Positions 8,444 through 16,728 of a stretch of DNA of 34,806 bases are shown here, in pieces. Positions within the stretch are counted from its first letter, which is position 1; each line of letters opens with the position of its first letter. The stretch comes from CAZJYI01 sp964550025 (GTDB taxonomy: Bacteria; Verrucomicrobiota; Kiritimatiellia; UBA8416; CAYOBW01), in assembly GCA_964550025.1 (NCBI GenBank), contig CAZJYI010000125.1:1-34806 (forward strand), in the 5' to 3' direction. The position numbers and the translations under genes were made by a program. Under the pieces are notes generated by a model that was not told where the DNA came from, made no database searches, and was given only the letters and a program-made list of their open reading frames with translations.

Positions 8444-10516
8444 TCATGGACACGTCGGAACCTGGTACGCTCCCCAGCGTGCATTGACGCGGTAGAACCG
8501 CAGCACGAGATCTGAGCCGCCTGGGTCATAGACGCCGTGGTAGTACCGCCCTTTGGGCGGCATCCTCGCGAACGCGGCGATGTCGGACCAGTCGCCGCCA
8601 AGGTCACCGACACTCTGGAGTGTAAATCTCCGGTGGTACGCACCCCGCCAAGTCACGGCTAGGTACACACCGTCTCTAACCAGCATGATGCGGAGCTTGC
8701 TGTCGGCGTTCGTCGGGTCGGACCCGCAAACGGCCTCGCTCCCATCGTCACGCCCGTCCCCGTCCGAGTCGAGGCCCGGATTGGCGAACTCGTGCGCACC
8801 GATGTCGAACTGCGCCCCGCCTAGTCCGTCGCCGTCAAGCGGCCTTGGCACGTGGTCGAGATCGTTGGCGATGTGGTGGTCGGCCGTTCCCGCATCGATG
8901 CAGGGAGACCCGACTGTGAGTCTGTAGGTCCCCTGCGGGAGGGCGGCAAACCCCGGAGGTCCCGCAACGCATTCCTGATCGGCCGGCACGGGCCCTGTGC
9001 AGGAGTTGCTGATCGTGCACGTGCTCCCGACCTCTTCATGGTAGTTACTGCCCGTCCCGGCCGTGTTGTAGTAGACGATGCCGTTGACCACTTTGAACGC
9101 CGCTCCCGCATCGCACAGCACGCCGCCGCCCTGCAAGGCCGTGTTGCTGACGATCGTGCAATGCCAGGCCGCGGCGTCCAAGTCGCTGGCGGAGACGCCG
9201 CCGCCCCGTTCTGCGCGGTTGGCGAACAATACGCTGTTTTCCAGCCACGCGCCCGAACCCAGATCCGCGCCGCCGCCCGTTGTGGCCTGGTTGTTTGATA
9301 TCACGCAATGGCTTGCCGTCACGAGGAAACCCCCGTTGAGGCCGCCGCCCCGGCATTCGGACGGCCATGCGTTCGAGTTGCAACCGATCACACAGTCGGT
9401 GATTGTGGCCTGTTCGGCGCAGACGCCGGCACCCTTCGCGGCGGCGCTGTTTTTCACGATGGTGCAGCCCGTCATACTCCCGCCGTACATACGCGCCCCG
9501 CCGCCCTCCCCGGTGTGCATGAACCCATCGAAGTGATGCGCCGTGTTCGAGGCGATAGTGCTGCGGCACAGTTCCCCCCCGTTCATCCACACACCGCCCC
9601 CGCCATACATGGCCGTATTGCCGGAGAAGGTACAATTCGAGGCGCAACAGCCTGGGTCTACGAGCTCAGCACCGCCACCATCCTCTGCCTGGTTTCCGCG
9701 GATCTGCGAGTTCCGCAGCGTGGCGTTGCCCGCCAGCCTGACGCCTCCCCCCGTAGTCGCCCGGTTGCTCTGGATGTTGCAGCCCTCGATCGCCGTGTTT
9801 CCCGTCGCGTACACTCCGCCTCCCGCCATGATCACCTGCCACCCATTCGTGTTGACGTACAGGTCGCAATTCCGGACGATTCCCCCCTCGGCGTAGACCC
9901 CGGCACCCTGCCTGCCCGCGGTATTCTCCTGCACCACGCAGTCCGCGATTTCGTTCGTCCACGTAACGCCGCTCTGCATGCAAACGCCGCCGCCATCACC
10001 CTCAGCTGTAGAGGTCCCAAAGTCGAAGTAGTACGCGCCGTTGGAAACAACAAGGCAGTCGTACAGCGAGCCCCGCTTCAGCCACACGCCGCCCCCCTTC
10101 GCGGTGCCCTTCCCGGTTGCGTACCCGTTCCTGATGGTGAATCCCTGAACCTTGGCGTCGGGATGGTCCACGACGAGGCAGCGGTTCGATCGGGCGGGGT
10201 AGCCGCCGTCGATAACCGCCGATGCGTTAAAGACGGCGGCGAGGTAATTGGCATTGGTTATCTTCATGTCGTACAAGGCGTCATAGACCCCGTTCGTCAC
10301 GGCGATGGCCGCCCCGTCCTGAGCCGCGTCGAGGGCCGCTTGGATATTGGTCGCCGCGGTTGTCCAGTTCGTGTAGGGCGCACTGTGCCCGCCCTTTGGG
10401 GATACATAATGCACGACGCCGACCCAGTTGGTGGGGTCGAAACCAGCTGTTGCCGCAAGGGGCAATACCACGCCTAGCAGGAGACTGTACCGTCCGACGT
10501 GCTGAGTTCGCATCAT
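8444..10516 (-). CDS. Secreted right-handed beta-helix protein with Ca-binding linker
   Basis: 690 residues from the ATG at 10514-10516. The frame opens at 10564, but GGAGGG just upstream points to the tandem ATGATG. The signal peptide is about residues 1-25. Residues about 35-560 are a parallel beta-helix of the choice-of-anchor/polymorphic outer membrane protein type, with many Gly-Gly-Gly turns followed by short Asn- and Cys-containing strands (GGGVWLKRG, GGGVYATGN, GGGADLGSG). The sequence DSDGDGRDDGSEAVCGSDP near residue 595 is a calcium-binding loop of thrombospondin-3 type. The last 80 residues, with FTLQSVGDLGGDWSDI and LRFYRV, are a C-terminal module I associate with Verrucomicrobia/Kiritimatiellota secreted proteins. 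It may bind or cut polysaccharides, but no lyase catalytic set is visible. It is divergent from the GH3 gene. Confidence 0.88.
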   Translation of the reverse strand: MMRTQHVGRYSLLLGVVLPLAATAGFDPTNWVGVVHYVSPKGGHSAPYTNWTTAATNIQAALDAAQDGAAIAVTNGVYDALYDMKITNANYLAAVFNASAVIDGGYPARSNRCLVVDHPDAKVQGFTIRNGYATGKGTAKGGGVWLKRGSLYDCLVVSNGAYYFDFGTSTAEGDGGGVCMQSGVTWTNEIADCVVQENTAGRQGAGVYAEGGIVRNCDLYVNTNGWQVIMAGGGVYATGNTAIEGCNIQSNRATTGGGVRLAGNATLRNSQIRGNQAEDGGGAELVDPGCCASNCTFSGNTAMYGGGGVWMNGGELCRSTIASNTAHHFDGFMHTGEGGGARMYGGSMTGCTIVKNSAAAKGAGVCAEQATITDCVIGCNSNAWPSECRGGGLNGGFLVTASHCVISNNQATTGGGADLGSGAWLENSVLFANRAERGGGVSASDLDAAAWHCTIVSNTALQGGGVLCDAGAAFKVVNGIVYYNTAGTGSNYHEEVGSTCTISNSCTGPVPADQECVAGPPGFAALPQGTYRLTVGSPCIDAGTADHHIANDLDHVPRPLDGDGLGGAQFDIGAHEFANPGLDSDGDGRDDGSEAVCGSDPTNADSKLRIMLVRDGVYLAVTWRGAYHRRFTLQSVGDLGGDWSDIAAFARMPPKGRYYHGVYDPGGSDLVLRFYRVNARWGAYQVPTCP

Positions 10517-10652
10517 ATCGCCCTCCATGCTGCACCGGTGCTGTTGCTTTGCTCTGCCCTGCATGATACCACCAGTCCTATGGATCGCAACAGAGATCTA
10601 TGATGAGCTGAGGTTCTCTCGTGGCCTATCCCTTTGGCTTTCCGCGGGCACG

Positions 10653-10729
10653 GTCGGGGTGTAACCCGACCCTCCCGTGTTGAGAAACGTCCATTTCTTA
10701 TTACTGGAGGGACGGCTGCCACGCCGTCC
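10653..10729. repeat. Two adjacent perfect hairpins in a divergent intergenic region
   Basis: GTCGGG (10653-10658) pairs with CCCGAC (10665-10670) across six bases, and GGACGGC (10710-10716) pairs with GCCGTCC (10723-10729) across six bases. The two have different sequences and look like separate families of small palindromic repeats placed side by side. They lie in the space shared by the beta-helix gene and the GH3 gene. Confidence 0.6.
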
Positions 10730-10731
10730 GT

Positions 10732-10765
10732 CCCCATGGAGACGCCAAAGGGAGAGACCATGGGG
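10732..10765 (+). promoter_or_regulatory. Leader hairpin ahead of the GH3 ribosome site
   Basis: CCCCATGG at 10732-10739 is perfectly inverted at 10758-10765 (CCATGGGG). If the GH3 transcript starts upstream, this stem would form just before the AGGAGG at about 10780 and could affect ribosome access. It could equally be another passive repeat. Confidence 0.35.
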
Positions 10766-10792
10766 GGGGCTCTGCCGCAAGGAGGAAAGACC

Positions 10793-12922
10793 ATGCCTGA
10801 GCTGGACACGAATCACCCCTGGTACGACACGACGCTCAACCTGGATGGACGCGTTGACGCCCTGGTCGGCGCCATGACCCTTCGCGAGAAGATCGCGCAG
10901 ATGCTGCACCAGGCGCCGCCCATTCCGCGCCTGGGGGTACCCGCCTACAACTGGTGGAACGAGTGTTTGCACGGCGTGGCCCGCGCCGGGCAGGCCACGG
11001 TTTTTCCGCAGGCCATCGGCATGGCGGCGGCGTTCAACGAGGAACTGATGCTCGAAGTCGCCACGGCCATATCGGACGAGGCACGTGCAAAGCATCACCA
11101 GGCTGTGCAGCAGGACAACCGCGGCATCTACTTCGGACTCACCTTCTGGACGCCGAATATCAACATCTTTCGCGATCCGCGTTGGGGACGGGGACAGGAA
11201 ACGTATGGCGAAGACCCGTTCCTGACGGCCCGTCTGGGTGTGGCCTTCTGCAGGGGGCTGCAGGGGGAGGACCCCAAGTACCTCAAGCTGGTCGCGACCC
11301 CCAAGCACTACGCGGTCCACAGCGGGCCGGAGACGCTACGCCACGAATTCGACGCCCGTGTGAGCCAACGCGACCTGCGCGAGACCTACCTGCCGCACTT
11401 CAAAGCCTGCATCGAGGAGGCCGGAGCGTACTCGGTGATGGGTGCCTACAACCGGACACTGGGTGAGCCCTGTTGCGGGTCGCCGACGCTGCTGCAGAAG
11501 ATCCTGCGCGAGGAGTGGGGCTTCGAGGGATACGTCGTCTCCGACTGCTGGGCTATCAAGGACTTCCACCAGAACCACAAGGTCACCAAGACCCCGGCTG
11601 AGTCGGCCGCCATGGCCGTCAAGAACGGCTGCGACCTGAACTGCGGCGACATGTACCACTCGCTGCTCGATGCCGTGAACGAGGGCTTGGTTACCGAGGC
11701 GGAGATCGACGTGTCGGTGAGGCGGCTCTTCACGGCGCGCATGAAGCTGGGCATGTTCGATCCCGAGGGAGACGTTCCCTATGCGTCCATTCCGGTCGAT
11801 GTCGTGCGTTGCGACAAGCACCTCGACCTGGCGCTCCGGATGGCCCGTGAGTCGATGGTTCTCCTCAAGAACGACGGTCTCCTTCCGCTCGCGAAGGAAC
11901 TGAACAACGTGGTGGTGGCCGGTCCCAACGCGCAGAACGATACGGCTCTCTACGCCAACTACAACGGTTTCTCCCCGCGCGTGGTGACGCCCTTCGACGG
12001 CATCCTCGACAAGCTCTCCGTGGGATCGCAGGTCAACTTCATCGAAGGGTGCGACCTGTGGCGGGATGAACCCGTGAATGAAGGCGAGCTCAACTGGCAA
12101 ATCAAGGATGACACCGACGTCGTCATCGTCGTGCTTGGGAACACGACCGAGCTGGAAGGCGAGGAGGGCGCCGCCGGCGGCGACGGGGGAGGGGACCGTA
12201 CCCGCATCGGGCTCCCGGGACGTCAACTCGAGCTACTCAAGCTGCTCCACGCAAAAGGCAAGCCCCTCGCCCTGGTCCTGCTCAGCGGGAGCGCTATCGA
12301 TCTCTCCCAGGTGGAACCCTACGCCGACGCGATCCTGTATGCCTGGTATCCGGGTGAGCAGGGCGGCGCCGCGATCGCTGACGTGCTGTTCGGCGACTAC
12401 AATCCCGCCGGCCGTCTACCGGTGACGTTTGTCAAGTCCATGGAGCAACTTCCGGACTTCCGCGACTACAACATGGCCGGGCGGACGTACCGCTTCATGG
12501 ACGAGGAGCCGTTGTATCGCTTCGGGTTCGGGTTGAGTTACACGCAGTTTGCCTACGGCAACCTGCGGATTGCAGATATCAAATCTCAGATTTCAGATCT
12601 CGAGAACGGGCAGACTGTCAGTGTTGCCGTCGATATCACGAACACGGGGGAGCGCGACGGGGACGAGGTCGTGCAACTCTACGTCAGCGACGTGGAGTCC
12701 TCGGTGCCCGTGCCTCGGCACCACCTCGAGGGCTTTCGGCGCATACACCTGAAAGCTGGCGAGACGCAGACCGTAACCTTCGAGCTCAAGCCGGAACAAC
12801 TGGCCTGCTACGACGATGACGGCAGACCGTTCATCGAGCCCGGCGACTTCCGCATCTCAGTCGGCGGTGGGCAGCCGGATGGTCCCGCCGCGGGGACGGT
12901 GAGTGCGCTGTTGTCCATCTGA
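10793..12922 (+). CDS. Glycoside hydrolase family 3 beta-xylosidase/beta-glucosidase
   Basis: 709 residues from the ATG at 10793, chosen because AAGGAGGAAAGACC stands directly before it, although the frame is open from 10634. No signal peptide is seen, so it is probably cytoplasmic or exported in another way. Domain order: N-terminal (beta/alpha)8 domain (FRDPRWGRGQETYGEDPFL near residue 125; nucleophile Asp251 in VVSDCWAI), alpha/beta sandwich with the acid/base region ELEGEE (Glu454-Glu458) followed by GGDRTRIGLPGRQ, and a C-terminal fibronectin III-like domain. The LEGEE...GGDR pattern and the NWWNECLHGVAR opening match the beta-xylosidase-like branch of GH3, which removes terminal xylose or glucose from oligosaccharides. 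Activity cannot be told apart by eye. Residues just after NLRIA, before the FnIII-like domain, appear to derive from a palindromic repeat (12574-12600). Confidence 0.93.
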   Translation: MPELDTNHPWYDTTLNLDGRVDALVGAMTLREKIAQMLHQAPPIPRLGVPAYNWWNECLHGVARAGQATVFPQAIGMAAAFNEELMLEVATAISDEARAKHHQAVQQDNRGIYFGLTFWTPNINIFRDPRWGRGQETYGEDPFLTARLGVAFCRGLQGEDPKYLKLVATPKHYAVHSGPETLRHEFDARVSQRDLRETYLPHFKACIEEAGAYSVMGAYNRTLGEPCCGSPTLLQKILREEWGFEGYVVSDCWAIKDFHQNHKVTKTPAESAAMAVKNGCDLNCGDMYHSLLDAVNEGLVTEAEIDVSVRRLFTARMKLGMFDPEGDVPYASIPVDVVRCDKHLDLALRMARESMVLLKNDGLLPLAKELNNVVVAGPNAQNDTALYANYNGFSPRVVTPFDGILDKLSVGSQVNFIEGCDLWRDEPVNEGELNWQIKDDTDVVIVVLGNTTELEGEEGAAGGDGGGDRTRIGLPGRQLELLKLLHAKGKPLALVLLSGSAIDLSQVEPYADAILYAWYPGEQGGAAIADVLFGDYNPAGRLPVTFVKSMEQLPDFRDYNMAGRTYRFMDEEPLYRFGFGLSYTQFAYGNLRIADIKSQISDLENGQTVSVAVDITNTGERDGDEVVQLYVSDVESSVPVPRHHLEGFRRIHLKAGETQTVTFELKPEQLACYDDDGRPFIEPGDFRISVGGGQPDGPAAGTVSALLSI
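12574..12600. repeat. Near-palindrome embedded in frame in the GH3 gene
   Basis: This AT-rich stretch (perfect core AAATCTCAGATTT at 12581-12593) is almost its own reverse complement and stands out from GC-rich flanks. It encodes the residues DIKSQISDL between two conserved blocks (YGNLRIA and TVSVAVDITNTG). Its translation resembles that of AAATCTCAGATTT-type repeats I know from intergenic DNA of related bacteria. Confidence 0.55.
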
Positions 12923-12970
12923 GGTCTGCCGCCGAACAGCGGCATGACAGGGAACTCATGGGGATGGCGC

Positions 12971-13043
12971 AGCCGTTCGTAGTGGCGCCGTAAGGCGCTA
13001 TCCCCTTTCGAGATACGCCCTTACGGGCGCACTACGAACGGCT
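12971..13043. repeat. REP-like palindrome between convergent genes
   Basis: Arm 12971-12997 (AGCCGTTCGTAGTG...) and arm 13016-13043 are inverted copies with only a few differences over about 27 bases and an 18-base loop. It lies between the ends of two convergent genes (GH3 and HEAT protein), a classic place for a bidirectional terminator or REP element. Its 15-base core GCGCACTACGAACGG (13027-13041) recurs exactly at 32803-32817. Confidence 0.75.
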
Positions 13044-13076
13044 CCCCGGACAGGCCCGTCTACCGGTCGCCCGGGT

Positions 13077-15149
13077 CTACAGCCTGTCCCGCAGCTTCTT
13101 CGCCTGTCCCTGCACCCACTTGTCTTTGGCCGTCGCCAGGGTCTTGTCGAGCGCCGCCTTCACTTCGTCCTTGTGGCGCCCCGTGATTTCGCGCCGCCCG
13201 GCAAAGTAGACTACGGCCCGCCCGGCTTCGTTCGCCGTTCCCGGCCGGTCCAGGAAGGGGAGGACGAATCGCAGGGCCTCGACGCGTCGCACCTGGACGC
13301 TCCGCTTGATCACAAGGGAACGGTCCCTGTCCTGCTCGCACCATGCCATCGCCTTCCGGAGCATGGCCAGCTTCTCCTTGTCGTTGCGTCTCCTCTCGGC
13401 GGCCAGGCGGATGTAGGCACGGATGGCCTGCGACCGGTAGTCGGTGCCGACGGCCAGTTGCTCCAGGAGAGGCAGCGCGTCATCATCCGGCCAGTTGCAC
13501 AGCGCTTCCGCCGCGGCTCCGCGCAGGTCCTTGTCAGTGCTCTTGAGCGACGTCTCGATGACCGTTCGCGCCTTCTCGCCGCCGATGTGCCCGGTCAGCG
13601 GAAGGATGCCGATCTTGTCCGCGGGAGACGCCTGCTCGAACGCCCGGAGTAGCGGCTCGGCCGGATCCTGCCCCTTGCCGACCCGACTGCAGACCTCGAT
13701 GATGGCCTTTTCGGTGTCCTTGCGCTCGCGCCCCTCCGTCTTGAACATGGCCTGAAGCATGGCCGGGACATGCTCGGGCCGGCCGACGCGACCGAGAGCG
13801 CGCAAGGTGACGCCGAGAAGGCGTTCCTCGCCGCCTGCCAGGATTTCGAGCAGTGCGGCGGCCGCTCCGGGAGACCCGCGGTCTTGAAGCACCCCGATCA
13901 GCGCGCTCTTGTGGCCGGCGTCGTCTGCGGCCTTCATGCGCGTGATCAGCGCCTCGTCCACTCTCTGGCCGTGCAGCAGGCTCAGGCTGCGTCGGGCCTC
14001 CCCGGAACACGCATCGCCGGCGAGGAGTTGGTCCACGAGAACGGGTACGGCCTTGGCGTCGCCCAGCGAGCCAAGGCAGCGGACCGCCGCCTTGCGCACC
14101 GGCTCGGGGCCGGCCTTTGCCAGGGTCTGCAGCGCGGTCACGACGGCGCGGTCACGGCGCCCGACCAGCGCGTGCAGAACCAGTTCCTGCGCCACCTCGG
14201 GCAGCGCGGGGAGCTGGGCCATCAGGGCACCCAGATTCGTGCCGGCCGGCAGATCCTGGATGAAACCGGCTGCCACGTTACGTGCGAAGCTGTCCTCGCT
14301 TTCGAGATGTTTCACGATCAGCGGGATGACGCCTGCGCCGGCCGTCTCCAGTTGCCCTATCAGCGCGGCCAGCCTTACGGGCTGCGGCTCGGTTGAGGCA
14401 TTCAACTTCACATAGACCGCCCGTGCCTCGGTTATCTTGCCCTCATCGGCCAGTTTGTCAGCGCAGGCGAGATACGCGGCGCCGATCCTGCGCCGCGGCT
14501 CTCCCGAGGCGGCCGACAACGCGCCGTTGAGTGCTGTTGCGGCCCCCGCGTTGGCGATGTTGCCCAGCCCGCGAGCAGCGGCAATCGCGACGGCGTCCCC
14601 GTTCCCCTTCAGCGCCGCGGCTAGCGCAGGGACGCTCGCCGGGTCGGCGCGGTAGGCAAGGGCCAGACAGAACACCTCCTTGTCCGCCGCCGTCTTTGCG
14701 CTCTTCAGCGCGTCCAGCAACGCCTTCGTGCCCGTGGCGTCGGGGTTGTTCATCAGGGCGCGCCGCGCGCATTCCCGGATCTGCGCATCCTTGTCCTTCA
14801 GGCATGCCGCGAGCGCTGCGACGCTCTCCGCGGCGCCATCACGCATGAGCTGCGTCATGAGCCAGATGCGCGCCGGCTTGGCTGTGCCAGAGCCAAGCTT
14901 GCCCGCCATGAGCTTGCATGCCTCACGCAGTTCCGTTTCCTTGCCAGGCACCCCCAGGCGCCACACGGCTTCCTGTAGTTCCTGCTGGGGCTTGGACTGC
15001 GCGGGGATCTCCTCCGCACCCATTCCCGGCAGCACGCGCTCAAGCAGTGCCCCGAACGTCTCGTCCGCGGCGTGTCCGTCGACCGCCATCAATCCGAGGA
15101 GACTGAAAACCGACAACCAATAACCGATAACCTGTCTGTGTTTCTTCAC
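13077..15149 (-). CDS. Exported HEAT-repeat protein
   Basis: 690 residues starting with GTG at 15147-15149, with GGAGG about ten bases upstream. The N-terminus MKKHRQVIGYWLSVFSLLGL is a signal peptide ending near residue 28 (HAAD). The rest is almost wholly alpha-helical HEAT/PBS-lyase-type repeats of about 30-35 residues, for example VAALAACLKDKDAQIRECAR near residue 115, IRECARRALMNNPDATG and VRKAAVRCLGSLGDAKAVP near 355. Such proteins are scaffolds for protein binding; no enzyme motif is seen. Many PVC bacteria carry exported HEAT proteins beside Gfo/Idh proteins and cytochrome-type dehydrogenases, and a Gfo/Idh gene lies just upstream here (15343-16545), so the two may share a transcript. 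The signal peptide coincides with an intergenic-type repeat (15102-15134). Confidence 0.88.
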   Translation of the reverse strand: MKKHRQVIGYWLSVFSLLGLMAVDGHAADETFGALLERVLPGMGAEEIPAQSKPQQELQEAVWRLGVPGKETELREACKLMAGKLGSGTAKPARIWLMTQLMRDGAAESVAALAACLKDKDAQIRECARRALMNNPDATGTKALLDALKSAKTAADKEVFCLALAYRADPASVPALAAALKGNGDAVAIAAARGLGNIANAGAATALNGALSAASGEPRRRIGAAYLACADKLADEGKITEARAVYVKLNASTEPQPVRLAALIGQLETAGAGVIPLIVKHLESEDSFARNVAAGFIQDLPAGTNLGALMAQLPALPEVAQELVLHALVGRRDRAVVTALQTLAKAGPEPVRKAAVRCLGSLGDAKAVPVLVDQLLAGDACSGEARRSLSLLHGQRVDEALITRMKAADDAGHKSALIGVLQDRGSPGAAAALLEILAGGEERLLGVTLRALGRVGRPEHVPAMLQAMFKTEGRERKDTEKAIIEVCSRVGKGQDPAEPLLRAFEQASPADKIGILPLTGHIGGEKARTVIETSLKSTDKDLRGAAAEALCNWPDDDALPLLEQLAVGTDYRSQAIRAYIRLAAERRRNDKEKLAMLRKAMAWCEQDRDRSLVIKRSVQVRRVEALRFVLPFLDRPGTANEAGRAVVYFAGRREITGRHKDEVKAALDKTLATAKDKWVQGQAKKLRDRL
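15102..15134. repeat. 'GGTTATCGGTTATTGGTT' repeat forming a signal peptide
   Basis: On the minus strand the DNA reads GGTTATCGGTTATTGGTTGT followed by CGGTTTTCAGTC, a tandem of GGTTNTCGGTTAT-like units. Such runs are familiar to me from intergenic DNA, where they give meaningless peptides such as VIGYRLSV. Here the same string is codons 6-16 of the HEAT protein and supplies the hydrophobic core of its signal peptide. Confidence 0.55.
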
Positions 15150-15199
15150 CTTCTAACTTCCTCCCAAGGGCGGATTCCGCCCGCAATCGAAGAGATCGG

Positions 15200-15275
15200 C
15201 GTGTGGGAGTACGTGTACGAGTACGGGGCACAATCCCGCGCTATCGATCCGTACTCGTACACCCACTCGTACACG
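15200..15275. repeat. Intergenic inverted repeat upstream of the HEAT gene
   Basis: Bases 15200-15226 and 15249-15275 are inverted copies, 23 of 27 matching, rich in GTACGAGTACG-like units, with a 22-base loop. It lies between the Gfo/Idh stop (15343) and the HEAT start (15149) and may attenuate or process a shared transcript. Confidence 0.7.
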
Positions 15276-15342
15276 CGTATCTCCCCTCTTCTCTTCTGCG
15301 AGGGATGCGACGCATTCGCGCCGCATGCGACGACGGGACGAT

Positions 15343-16545
15343 CTAGATCGCCCACGGTGCCCGCTTCGGCCGATCCAGCCACCGGTTGGCCTGGGAATCG
15401 CCGACGAACTGCTCTTGGACCGGATCCCACTTCAGGGGCCGCTTCAGCCAGTAGGCCAGGTTGCCGAGGTGGCAGACCGTCACCGAGCGGCAGCCGATGG
15501 CGACGTCGCAGATCGGGCGTCGCCGCGTGCGGATACACTCCACCCAGTTGCGCTTGTGGCCCGGGCTGCGGAACAACTGCACTTCGCCGGGGCCGACCGG
15601 GGTCAGCATGAGCTCGGGCGGGTCCGTCCACAGCGTCCCGCGGTCCACGCCGATTCTGCCCTTCGTGCCGTGGAACACGATCTGCGCGCCCTGCGCACCG
15701 CCGTGATAGACCTCGACACCGTTATCGTAGACGTACGTCAGGTACTTTGCGCCATTGACGCCCGGAGGTGTGATCTCAACCGGACCGGACTCATCCCTGT
15801 CCAGCGCCCACTGCACGATGTCGAAGTGGTGGTGTCCCCAATCGGTCATGCCTCCACCCGAGTAGTCGCGGTAAGAGCGCCATCCGCGCAGAATGCGTTC
15901 GTTGAAAGGCCGCCACGGGGCGGGCCCGAGCCACATGTCCCAGTCCACGCCTTCGGGTACCGGCTGCGCCGGCTCGTAGCAGTCGCGCGAGGGCCCGCCC
16001 ACGTTGACGTGAATGAACTTGATTTCACCGATGCGGCCGCTGCGCACCATTTCGCAGGCGAAGCGGAACTTCCCGCCGTATTCCGAGCGCTGCTGGCTGC
16101 CGGTCTGGAAGACGCGTCCGTGGCGGCGCACGGCGTCGACCATGGCGCGGGCTTCCTTGATCGTCAGCGACATCGGCTTTTCGCAGTAGATGTCCTTGCC
16201 GGCCTTGGCGGCCTCGATGGCCGGGATGGCGTGCCAGTGGTCCGGTGTGCCGATCAGCACGGCGTCGATATCGTCCCGCGCCAGCAGCTCGCGAAAATCG
16301 CGGTACTTGGCCACGTCCTTGTTGCGCTCGTGCCGCCCGAGCTTGTCGCCGCGCACGTCACAGACGGCCAGGAGCTGCGTGTCCGGCGCGCCACCGCCTG
16401 CCGGGCCTCCCAGTCCGATGATCCCTGTCGTGATCCGTTCGCTGGGCGCCTTGCCGCGCGCAACGGCCGACGCCGGGATGAGCGCCGGCACGGCAATGGA
16501 CGCGGCCGCGGTTCGCTTGAGAAAGGTCCGGCGAGATATCGACAT
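15343..16545 (-). CDS. Tat-exported Gfo/Idh/MocA family oxidoreductase (second copy)
   Basis: 400 residues from the ATG at 16543-16545, preceded by AAAGGAG at good spacing; the open frame continues to 16689 without support. A textbook twin-arginine signal is visible (MSISRRTFLKRTAAASIAVP). The Rossmann loop is GIIGLGGPAGGG near residue 41, followed by VCDVRGDKLGRHE. DHWHAIPAIEAAKAGKDIYC leads into EKPMSLT with Lys123 of the EKP motif. The substrate domain holds DYSGGGMTDWGHHHFDIVQW, typical of the large exported PVC group. The nucleotide-binding loop is short, with no long first alpha-helix after GGPAGGG, a feature of some members. It probably works on a sugar or cyclitol; the substrate is unknown. 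It differs strongly in sequence from the copy at 2691-4055, so it is not a recent duplicate. Confidence 0.92.
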   Translation of the reverse strand: MSISRRTFLKRTAAASIAVPALIPASAVARGKAPSERITTGIIGLGGPAGGGAPDTQLLAVCDVRGDKLGRHERNKDVAKYRDFRELLARDDIDAVLIGTPDHWHAIPAIEAAKAGKDIYCEKPMSLTIKEARAMVDAVRRHGRVFQTGSQQRSEYGGKFRFACEMVRSGRIGEIKFIHVNVGGPSRDCYEPAQPVPEGVDWDMWLGPAPWRPFNERILRGWRSYRDYSGGGMTDWGHHHFDIVQWALDRDESGPVEITPPGVNGAKYLTYVYDNGVEVYHGGAQGAQIVFHGTKGRIGVDRGTLWTDPPELMLTPVGPGEVQLFRSPGHKRNWVECIRTRRRPICDVAIGCRSVTVCHLGNLAYWLKRPLKWDPVQEQFVGDSQANRWLDRPKRAPWAI

Positions 16546-16728
16546 GGTCACTCCTTTCGTTGACGGTTCCCGGTTCCGCGGCGAGTACAATACACGACAC
16601 CCGCGGAATGAGTGTCCAGAATAGCAGATCAACGTGTGAGCATCCAATAGCGCAATTCCGAGTGCGTGGGCTGACACTCGCGCTCGCACGCCTTGGTGCT
16701 GGTCCGTCGATCTGTCTTTCGCCCGCTT

